Below, piece after piece: positions 24,134-34,743 of a DNA stretch of 64,000 bases. The position numbers were made by a program, and so were the translations under genes. The notes beneath the pieces are model-generated. The model saw only the letters and a program-made list of their open reading frames with translations, did no database searches and had not been told where the DNA came from. Positions within the stretch are counted from its first letter, which is position 1; the number at the start of each line of letters is the position of its first letter. The DNA comes from Rhynchonema sp. JSB1_4. Taxonomy: Eukaryota; Nematoda; Chromadorea; Monhysterida; Xyalidae. The stretch spans positions 44,419 through 108,418 of the forward strand of contig JASAMV010003531.1 in NCBI GenBank assembly GCA_030248065.1. Direction: 5' to 3'.

Positions 24134-27100
24134 ATGGAAAGCGCTGCCGACTTTCGTTTCCCGTTCGAACCTTATCCGATTCAGTTGGACTTTATGCGAG
24201 AGCTGTACAACGCGCTCGAGACCGGAAAGGTTTGTACTTGTGATTCGTCCTAAACCACACACAGTCAATTATGTGGCTTGGTTGTCCTTCAATCGACCTT
24301 TGTGTCTTGTGTTTTCGTCTTCGGAGCGTAAATTTATGGACCGCATTTGCGATTTGTGTGTACTATTGACCGGCGTAAAAGTGGTTTGGTTGATGTGGCT
24401 GTGCCTGTTGTCAATTGTGTCTGCAGATCGGCATCTTCGAGAGTCCGACGGGCACGGGCAAATCGCTGAGTCTGTTGTGCGCATCGATCGGCTGGCTGCG
24501 ACAACACGACGATCGACAACGTACATTGTTGAATGAACGTGTGAGAATGTTGAATGATCGATTGGCTGCATTGGATATGGAACAGGATTGGATAAAGGTG
24601 GACTGGACACATTTGCTTATTGCGCGTTTCGACAGAAGAAACTATTGCACGATTTCTTTGCATCGCGCACGTAGGTGCACGACGAGAAAATGCGAACGCA
24701 ACGTGAACGTGACCAGCTGTTGAGCGAACAAGATGCACAAAGATTGTTCGATGAGAAAATAGCCAGTCTCAAACACAAGTCGAGCCGAGAACTGGTCGTA
24801 TCAGCGGGGGTCAAACGACGAATGGACAAGGATGAGAATATTGGCACTGAGCCAGCACAGCTGGTGGATGTCGATGAAGAGATAGCGCCCTCGTGTGTCG
24901 ACTTCTCGAGTGACTCGGAGACCATGACCATACAAAAGGTGTCCGCATACTGCTTAACACTTTACGTCGGAGGGTCAACGTTCAATAAAAGGTGCCATTT
25001 ACATGGCCACACGCATCAGTTCCAAGTGGGACAAGCTCATCTAACCAGAATCGAGTCGATGTTTGTTGCAGTCTGCTGCCGATTCCCAGCCACACGCGGC
25101 GTGCCCACAGATTCTGATCGCCAGTCGGACACATTCGCAACTCGATCAACTCGTTCGCGAATTGCTCAACACCGATTGGGCCAGCGATGTACGTGTGGTG
25201 GTGATCGGATCACGATCGATTCTGTGTGTCAATCCAGATGTGCGCAAACTCCATTCAACATCGCTCATCAACGATCGCTGTTTGCAAATGTTGAATGCGA
25301 AAAGTGAAGCTAACAAAACGATGCGATTGGATGGTGGTGGTGTTAGCGATGTGGAGGATTTGGCCACGAAGAAGGTTTGTATGCATTAGTAGATGATGAT
25401 GCTGAAGTATCGGACCTCGTAGCTGTGTTATAACTTCATCACAACCAAAGCATTGTTGCGCATGTTTCAGTCAGCAGCTCGCACACGATCATGTTGCACC
25501 GCCGCCAAGAAATGCCCGTACAACCAGTCGGACCAGGTGGTCGAACTATCTGACCAAATGTTACGAAGGGTCAGACAGGTATTTTGACTTGATTTTGTCG
25601 TCGCAGATTTATTCGAGCTTCCCATAAACGGTTACGATGCTATTCAGGTGTCACAAATCACAGTGTTGGGTGAGCAGCAACACGCGTGTCCGTACTACGC
25701 TGCCCGCAAAGCACTTCCCTACGCTCAGTTGGTGCTGATGCCTTATCAGGTGCGTAGTTTCTTCAAAAGCGGTGCCTGATGCATGAGGCGCACTGTAGTT
25801 TGTGGGTCACCTTACCTGGCCGCCAGCCAGCATAGGTTTTGTGCGCTTTATGGATCAGGCAAGGCGTTCGAAAGGTCTTTTCAAATGTACGGTCCCATCG
25901 TAGGTGCTGTTGCACGAACAAAGTCGTCAGTCGTGGGGTATCGACTTGCGGGACAAGATTGTGATTGTAGACGAGGCACACAACCTGCTCGATGCCATCG
26001 CTAATGTGCATTCGGTCGACCTCACTGCTGCTCAGGTTTGTTGATGGTAGATCGTATGGATACTGCATGTCGAAGCAAAAAAGACGAATGTCACTAGCCG
26101 ATTGGTCATATTTGCTGTGAGCGTGGAATTCCCATTGCTTGCACCCGACTTTTGTGAAGGTGCTCCATTACATTACCATCGCAATGCAGTTGACATTGAC
26201 GCTCATCCGTGCATATCGTTCTGATGTTCCAGCTGACCGGTGCGCGCACGCAACTGGATTTGTACGCACAAAAGTACCGCAGTCGTTTCACCGCTCGCAA
26301 CTTGCTCCATGTGCAACAGCTGCTCAGCGTGTTGTGTGCGTTCGACAAGGCGCTGACCAATTTGGACAGCAAGAGGGTCTACGGAATGACCCAGTTCATG
26401 CTTGAAGTCAGTTAACTGGTGTCAGTGAGTGTCATTGGTGGATGAGAAGCTTGAAAATGTGTTCATGCTGATGTTTCAGTGCCAGATTGACGACGTTAAC
26501 CTATTCAAACTAATCGCCTACATCGAACGCACCGAACTGTGCCGCAAACTGTTCGGTTTCGGCAGTCGATATGCTGCTACTGGTATGGATAAATGTTGGT
26601 GTTCTGAATAAGAACCATGCCTAAATTATCATTTTTTTCAGGCATTTCAATCGGTTCTGTTGTTGACACGAAACTCTGTCCCAACTGTGAAAGTAGAGCG
26701 TCCAAGTTGAGTGGTGTGCAGAAGCTGATGGTCAAGAATCGTACGGTCGGTGTTTACCAGCACAGATAGTTGGCCGTGTTGCAGTTGAATCTGTGTTTCG
26801 GTTCAGGCAAGCAGCTGCACTGACTGCGACCGATTGCGTCAGCCAGTCATGCTCAACGTACCGAATGGTTCACCAATGTACAATGTGAAATCGTTCATCG
26901 AAGCGCTGAGCGTGCAGCGAGAGGATGGACGACTGCTGATTCAGCAGGACGATAATAAACAACGCAGGTCGGGCTTGGCTGATGTTTCAATTGTGTTCTT
27001 TCGATGATGCACTGATTGCGAAATCAAATAATAATTTTGTCACGTTTCATTCTTCACATTTGGGTGACATGTACTGCGTCGTTCAGCTTTCGAGCGTTAA

Positions 27101-29148
27101 CTGCGACCACCAAACAGTCATTCACTTACAGGTTCCGTTTCATGCTGCTCAATCCAGGTGCACGATTGTGTCAAATTGTGGACCAGGTGAGTGCGCACAG
27201 CGACATGTTCTGACGACGGTGATGGCATGTTTGTGTGCGTGCTTGCAGGCTCGCTCGGTCGTGTTGGCTGGTGGCACAATGGAGCCCTCTGATGAGTTGA
27301 TGGATGCACTACATCGAGTATGTCACGTGTCCACCGACAGACTGTTGCGATTCTCGTGCGCGCACGTGATCGGTTCGTGTTCGCTGTCACTCTTTCATTT
27401 CAATCCACGTGCACGCCACTCTCAACGTTCTGAATTGATCCGTGCTCGGAATTTTCGCTCAAAACAAAGAATAGTCGCACCCAGAGTCATTGATAGCGTA
27501 TCAAGACGCCAGTTTGGAAGAACTGGTTTTGAGATTCATTATTGATAGGGCCTACTCTGCTTGGTGTTCAGGACGCGCCCAACTGCGACCAATGGTCGTG
27601 TCACAGGCAGCAAACAACCAGCCCCTCACCCTCACCTATGACCAACGTTCCACTGCGACAACACTGCAAGCCCTCGGTGATGTAATGTTTCGTATCGCCA
27701 GCTCGCTCGCCGGCAACGGCGGTCTGGTCGTGTTCTATCCGTCTTATGGCTATCTGCAGCAATGCTGTCAATTCTGGCAGACGTCAGGCGTTTGGGCCAA
27801 ACTCAAGGTATACTTTTACTATTTTACATGAGGTGCACGCTTTATGGATCTCCCCATGATCTTGTAACCGGGACTGAGTTGATTGTTATTGTTGCTGCAC
27901 AGTGTTGCATGCGTTGTGTGCTGGTCGAGCCCCGTCAGTCATCACAGACCAACGCAGTGCTCAATGACTACACACGTGCTGTCAACACACACAAACGCGC
28001 ATTGTTGATGGCGGTGGTGGGCGGGAAATTGAGTGAAGGTTGGATCACCATCTCCGTTATCGAACAAGCTCAACCCATCTGTCTTGGTCACGTCACATTT
28101 GTAAACTTAGAAATTTAGTGATGCCGCCATAATATCGACCAGTGTAAAAATCACTGGTTTTTTGTTGGGGAACAGCTTTCGCGCTGGACGAAAGTAGTGG
28201 TGTCAACAAATAGCGGGTCCGATGCGTTATGTCGTATTTATAATTGTCACACAAACATCGAGCTTCACGCAAGTGTGCATGTCAATCGTGGTGACCAATT
28301 GCAGGCATCAATTTTTCGGACGATCTCTGTCGCTGCGTTGTCATGCTCGGTCTGCCCTATCCGAACAAGGAGTCACCGGAATTGAAAGAGAAAATGACGG
28401 TTGGTATTGCTTGTTATAAGCCATTTCTTTATTCCTGCACCTAGCGTCTGCCTGTTTTGTGCATACCAATCATAATGGGACACCTTGGACAACAACAGCA
28501 AATTCGCGAGTCACCAAAATACAAAGGCCCGCGTCAGGCCAATCGGTGGTTGATCACTACAATAGTTGTCACCCGGGTTGAAATTAGTGGTCGAATTAGT
28601 ATGATATGATGGTTTCATCCATCATCAGTAAATCTTGAAACATCGTTAACCCCCAAGGCACCTGACCTGCGATATCACCGTCTTTGACAGCAACCAGCAC
28701 CATTGTATTTATAATTGCAGTATCTGTCGTCACGCACGTCACCGACTGGCGTCAATCTCGGTCAAGTCTACTACGAGAATGTGTGCATGCGAGCGGTCAA
28801 CCAATCGATCGGACGTGCCATCAGACACAAACACGATTGGGCCGCCGTCCTACTTGTCGACTCCAGGTTGATGGTGTTGACTTTGGCTGTACTGTTCAGG
28901 AAACGGGTTGACAAAAAAAGCTCCCAAACCTATCATCAGAGAAGATAAGCGATGTGCAGAACTTGTGTTTTACCAAAATGTTTCTATGTTTCACTGGTTT
29001 TTTTGCTTGCAGATACGCGAGTGAGCGCATCATGAGCAAAATGCCGAAGTGGATTGTTGACTGTATGGAGGGCTCGGATAACAGACAGACATTTGATGAC
29101 GTCATGCAAACACTGCGCCAATTTGTCGCCAGCAATTCCACCTCTTGA
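24134..29148 (+). CDS. DDX11: DDX11/CHL1-type Fe-S DNA helicase
   Basis: Superfamily 2 5'-3' DNA helicase of the XPD/FANCJ group, acting in sister-chromatid cohesion and replication-fork repair in the nucleus. Eighteen exons total 2646 nt, giving 881 aa: 24134-24229, 24427-24597, 24675-24938, 25072-25374, 25471-25578, 25648-25749, 25904-26035, 26233-26406, 26480-26582, 26642-26745, 26807-26967, 27132-27186, 27249-27372, 27572-27807, 27903-28038, 28305-28399, 28721-28866, 29013-29148. Motifs: Q-like [13 protein letters not shown], Walker [13 protein letters not shown], Fe-S cysteines in [19 protein letters not shown] and [13 protein letters not shown] box [13 protein letters not shown], motif [11 protein letters not shown], motif [17 protein letters not shown] and motif [16 protein letters not shown]. 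All catalytic motifs are intact. The start is the first in-frame ATG before FRFPFEPYP. Confidence 0.97.
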
Positions 29149-29783
29149 TCTCAAATTGTCATGTTTCCATTTTCCTGGATGTGATTATTCGTTGTGAGGC
29201 ATCTTTTGTGGGTCGACTTTTGTGGGTTGCTATATTTGTTTTTAGGTTTGTAATTTTACGTCAGCGCAATGTCGAATGAATGATTTTATAAGGTTACCAT
29301 CATAAACAAGGTTGGACTCAGAAAATTGCCAAAGTTGTTTTCTTTCAGTAATTTAGGAATTATAATATTCCCACATACCGTTGCAAAGCGGTCGAAACGA
29401 TTCGCACAGGTTGACAAACAGTTTGCGGACGCCTGAAATCAGATTGCCATTACGCACACTACACATTAATTTGAAAGTTACACAGCGAGTTCAGAAACCG
29501 CTTGAAAAACAGTGTCGCGTACAACCAATCTGACATTATTCTCATGATTCTCACATTATGCATTGAAGACTTTTCCTGGCCTGCTAGAATGGTATGCCAT
29601 TTTCACCAATATGTGTGTACATAATTGTGTTGCGTTCAAAAACAAATTCGAAATAAGTAGTTTCAAAACTCATCTATGTTTAGGACGTCGTTTCATTGGT
29701 TGCTTGCCTTGATTTTGTGAATTCAAACAGGTGGATAATAGTTACCATCAGCATTCATTGAACCAAGTGACCGGGCCGCCGAT
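29149..29783. other. Intergenic, likely promoter of the next gene
   Basis: AT-rich spacer between the DDX11 stop and the first LDLa gene. No repeat, RNA gene or coding signal is recognised. Confidence 0.5.
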
Positions 29784-32700
29784 ATGCGCGTGACCGTATT
29801 TGTATCCGCTGTTGTGCTGCTTGCAACGGTTGTTGCGACATCGGGCCACACCACAACACGGGCGAGACGCCCAGTTACAGCTGCTCGTCGCACAATTGCC
29901 CCAACTGCTGGCACAAGGCGTACAGTCGCATCAGGTTCAATATACCCCTTTTTGCATATTTTTCCATAATTGATCGATGACTACAAGCGGTGCTTGAACA
30001 CACAAACACTAAGTCCGATGTCAAACTTTGATCGGATCGGTTATGCTTCAACCACGTGAGATTTTAAAATTAGCAATAATAAAGCGATTTTCTGCAACTA
30101 TTAGTTTCTTTTGCTTACTTTGGTGCAGGGAACAGCTGTTGAGGCATCAGTAAATGTCACTAAACCTGGTTTAAAAACGTGAAGGCACGTTTGAGCCACG
30201 CCACAACAGGGAATCGAAAACCTCAACAACAGCGATTGGAAAGGCAATCATATTGCAGGTTCTACGCGACGATTAGCTCGACCGACCACCAGAGGACGAC
30301 TTGTCCGTGTGGAAGAAGCACAAGGGCAACGGCGACCGAAAGCAACTTGGAGACCGGGTGGTTGGTGTTTCATGACGTTGCTGTTTGGCTTGCATGTTGC
30401 TCCAGTACGTTATGACCTGCTTTGGTGGGCTTGCTGTAAGGCTGCCGAAACCCGGCATTGGAAACGGCTTATACGCTGCCGCACAGCTTTTGGTTGTTTT
30501 TGTCTCACATGTGTGGATCATGGCAGTTTTCAGCGTACTCCAGGTATAATACATCTATGCATATTTGGCATGCCAATTTAGTATCTCCTTTTGCTGCAGC
30601 ACGTTCATTCGATTGTGACATGCCTTGTGGCGGTTGCGGTAAAACGAACAGCGGACAACGATGCAACTTGATGGTGAGACAAGGGGGACTGGGTTTCACA
30701 TATCGCTTTGACGCCAGCATTCTGGTGGCCCATTGCCCAGTTGCAGGAACCCTATGTTATTGTTGCGGCTGATAGAATGTCAGATAAGATCAGTTTGACG
30801 CAGACACGGGTGGTGTGAGTGCGCACACAATTTACAGAGATGCACGCCGAACTATGTTCTGGGCAGCAACATCAACCGAATTAACTGGAGCACCGGTTGT
30901 TGTACTGGTGTGCCATACGTGACCAGCACACGTACGTGCGGTCGGTCAACAGTGTGCAAGGCTGATCAGTGGAAATGCAAGAATGGCCAGTGCATCAAGA
31001 AGAAGTACCATCAGGACGGAAAGTACTTGGACTGCAAGGATTGCAGCGACGAAGACACATCAAGTGCGTCGATAATCACTACTGCGTTCATTCATGTGCA
31101 GAAAATCCGTCGTGGATGTCACATTACCAAGGTCCACGACACGATCATAGTTGCCAAACATCTATTCATCTTCTTTTTTATATCGGACATCACGTGGTGG
31201 CCAGTTGACGTCAACTCAAACAAAACATTGCTAACGCTGAAGCTGGATATATTATTTCAGTCTGGGACAAGCACTGTCCACCACATGAGGAGGAGCCATG
31301 CAGACAGGATCAATGGAGATGCAAGAATGGGCAATGCATCAAGAAGAAGTACCATCAGGATGGAAAGTACCTGGATTGCAAAGACTGCAGTGATGAAAAC
31401 GAGTCACGTTAGTTCGCCGAATTTAACATTCCATATTTTTCACGTTGCCGCATTGCGCTTTAATGATCTTTGCATGTTGGTGTTGTCGTGCGTCAAATGC
31501 CACAATATCAGAAACAGTAGAAACTATCCGCATCTTTTTCTCGGTATATGATGGTAATCTAACGTAAAAAACTGCGATTTTTCATAACACACAGTATGGG
31601 ACAAAGATTGTCCTCCGAAGACCGGCTCAACCGCTGCAAACCCACCGAGTGCAACAACAAATGGGAGCGGATGTAAACCGAATCAATGGAAATGTAAGAA
31701 TGGAGAATGCATCAAGAAGGAGTATCATCAAGACGGGAAGTATCTGGATTGCAAGGACTGCAGTGACGAAGAAGAGAAACGTTAGTTTTCGTCGGGTTGA
31801 TGTGGGGTATCGTGACCATTACCCTCCCCCCACCATAACATTTTTAAAGCCGCTTTAGTTGTGGCAGACATCGAGTATTGACATCGAGCGCTGCCAATTA
31901 TGTACCTCATCCAGAATGGCGGAACAATACAGGGTGCAAAATTTCAGTTTGGGACAATAAATGCCCTCCAAAAACGGCGAGTACGACAACAAGTGGTGGT
32001 GGGTGCAAAGCGGATCAATGGAAATGCAAGAATGGAGAATGCATCAAGAAGGAGTATCATCAGGACAAGAAGTATCTGGATTGCAAGGACTGCAGTGACG
32101 AAGATGAGAAAAGTTAGTCACTTGGCTAAATGCTCAATGCTATAATGTAATGTAAAAGCCGGTGTACATTTTTTACCATCATGATGATAACATTTGCAGT
32201 TTGGGACAACAAATGTCCTCCGAAAACGGCGAGTACGACAACAAGTGGTGGTGGGTGCAAAGCGGATCAATGGAAATGCAAGAATGGAGAATGCATCAAG
32301 AAGGAGTATCATCAGGACAAGAAGTATCTGGATTGCAAGGACTGCAGTGACGAAGATGAGAAAAGTTAGTCACTTGGCTAAATGCTCAATGCTATAGTGT
32401 AATGTAAAAGCCGGTGTACATTTTTTTACCATCATGATGATAACATTTGCAGTTTGGGACAACAAATGTCCTCCGAAAACGGCGAGTACGACAACAAGTG
32501 GTGGTGGCGGTGGGTGCAAAGCGGATCAATGGAAATGCAAGAATGGAGAATGCATCAAGAAGGAGTATCATCAGGACGAGAAGTATCTGGATTGTGAGGA
32601 CTGCAGTGACGAAAACGAGAAACGTTTGTGTTTATTGTGTTTTATTTCGCGCAAGTAAAATGAGCCTAAACTAAATTAGCATAACCATAAAACATTAGGA

Positions 32701-33892
32701 ACAAGAGGCGTAAAATAAACCAGCTGTCTAGTCAACGTCCGTAGCGCGGTGCCTGTGATTGTACAAGGCAAACACTGAGCAGAATTTATCTCAATGTGCG
32801 CTCCAAACAGCGAGCATTTCAGTGTGGGATAACAAGTGTCCACCGAAGTCTGAGAAACGCACGTGTGACTCAGACGAATGGCAGTGTCGTGATGGCAAGC
32901 AGTGTATATCAAAGGACCACTTCAACGACGACTACAAAGACTGTGATGACGGCAGTGACATGGGTGAGTGATGTGAAACATCAGTGGATGTGGTAATGTA
33001 GATTGTGCACATGATGTTTCAGTGTGCAATCCTGACGAATGGCAATGTCTGAGTGGCGAATGCGTCAAAAGGCACTATCTGACAGACGGACGGCAAGACT
33101 GCAAAGATGGCTCGGATGAAAGCGGTAAGATTATGATACAGCCGACCAATGTCTGTAATGAGGTCAAGGTTCTGGCTTACTTCTCTAAATCCTCACTAAC
33201 TCCTACGAAAGCGCAAACAAGCATTTTCTGAAACTTCAGAAGAGACCAAGGACCACAGGACCTGCCAACGGGGTGAATTCCGGTGTAAAAACGGCGATTG
33301 TATTGATGAGGACTACTATGACGACGATTACATGGATTGCAAGGATGGATCTGACATGAGTCGGTGATGTTTCAGAGTCCGGTTATAAGGCACAGTTTCT
33401 GCAAGCAATCCAATGTAGAATGCAACACCGACGAGTGGCAATGCAAAAACGGGCAATGCATTCCAAAGGACTATGCCAATGACGCACATGTTGATTGTGA
33501 CGACGAAAGTGACGCAAATCCAAGACTCCGTCCAGAACGACCGGATGGTTGGTTTGACTGACGATGTTTCAATTAATGTCACAATAATGACTGTGATCTG
33601 TGTTGCAGAGAGTCGCAAACCAGCACGCGGTCAGCCACGTCCGCAGCGGTCGCGGGCCAAGGGTCGCACGCTGGCCTACCGTCCGCCACCGCGCGGCCAA
33701 CTGCGACCGCCAAGTCCACGAAGACACGAGCATAGTGAAACATCAGATGTGGGATTGAGGCGTGATGGGGAGACGAGTGGGCTCAGACGCACCCGTCCGT
33801 CACAACAGCCTGGGGCCAGACGGGTCACACAGCTGCCCTCGACAGCTGCTAGTCGACCGACACAAGGTGCACGTCTTACACGACCGCAGTGA
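29784..33892 (+). CDS. Secreted protein with ten LDLa-like modules and Arg-rich tail
   Basis: A signal peptide (MRVTVFVSAVVLLATVVATS) leads into Thr/Arg-rich sequence, a Cys cluster (CDMPCGGCGK) and ten LDLa-like modules, one per exon, then a basic tail of about 90 residues. Exons: 29784-29934, 30259-30357, 30600-30673, 30838-31063, 31261-31407, 31595-31780, 31948-32112, 32200-32364, 32453-32623, 32823-32963, 33023-33124, 33240-33359, 33419-33547, 33609-33892. They sum to 2160 nt (719 aa), and the module exons are all phase 1-1. Modules keep the acidic calcium-site pattern (QDGKYLDCKDCSDE) but lack the fourth LDLa cysteine. Modules 1-6 carry Cys in place of the Gly of DGSDE and are each followed by a WDxxC linker; modules 7-10 have neither. 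No transmembrane segment is seen, so it should be secreted. Its partner is unknown; a paralog lies next to it. Confidence 0.9.
31934..32623 (+). repeat. Tandem exon-intron duplication of one LDLa module
   Basis: Exons at 31948, 32200 and 32453 start 252-253 bp apart. The first two encode the same 55 codons and the intron between copies two and three is nearly identical to the one before (TACCATCATGATGATAAC, GTAAAAGCCGGTGTACAT). The third copy gained GGTGGC and has K-to-E changes. This is recent unequal exchange of a complete exon-intron unit. Confidence 0.9.
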
Positions 33893-33939
33893 TGCCCCAT
33901 GACACATTAGGCTGACTGTAGTGCTATGTTATCCAAAAT

Positions 33940-34110
33940 TGAAATTACCGGAGCTTTTTTCACTGAAGGCCCCGGGGGCTCTATGCGGAAATTGGTGGAA
34001 AATGAGCCCTCCGACCAAAATGGGAAAAAATCCTAGTAGAGCCCCCGGGGGCTTTAAGTGGAAAATTTCCCACTCGAGGACTCTATTCGGTGGGGGGCTT
34101 TAAATGAAAC
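33940..34110. repeat. Dispersed repeat with GCCCCCGGGGGC core
   Basis: CCCCGGGGGCTCTATGCGGA near 33970 and AGCCCCCGGGGGCTTTAAGT near 34040 are related in tandem. A further copy lies at about 36367 in an intron of the next gene (CCCCGGGGGCTCTAAGTGGA). No coding role is seen. Confidence 0.6.
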
Positions 34111-34159
34111 TGCGGTAGCAAGAATGATAAAAAGTTAGATTGTCAGACCATAATTTGTG

Positions 34160-34165
34160 AATAAA
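34160..34165 (+). promoter_or_regulatory. Possible polyadenylation signal AATAAA
   Basis: First AATAAA after the stop of the ten-module LDLa gene, about 270 bp downstream. Confidence 0.35.
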
Positions 34166-34743
34166 TGCTTGAAAGCGGTATCTTTCGTATAGCACTCCTC
34201 GAACTTTGATAAACAGCAACACAAGCAACAACAGTCGTAAATGTCACTCCTGTCGCCCAATATTTTGCTGTTTTGTTTCATTTCCCACGTTACCTTTGTG
34301 CAGTTCGCATAGCTGTTGACAGCCCTATTTGACGACACCTTTGTTTCCTTTAATGCTTGCCGATGAAGCAGATACAGCAAAAGTGTACTTGTATACATAG
34401 CCACACAGATGTGAAATTGGTTTCCTGCGTTTGTGGGTGCAAGTGCAACCAAATTTATGACAACCTTTACAACGCAGCACCCACAGCACCCTGCCCATGT
34501 TGTGTAGTGTATGCAACAATCTTACATTACGTATTCTGTTGCAAAAATTACCGAATGCGAATTGTAATGAAACCGATTTCCGGTGTCTCAATCATCCGCC
34601 TGTATAATGCACATCCCACACAAACAAATGTCGGGTAAAAGCGACTATTTCTGACCCTTCTTCACTCTCCTATACTTGTATGTGCCATTATCGTAATTTG
34701 TGAAGAGTACCCGGCCGTGTACGTTTATACACGCGATTGAAGC

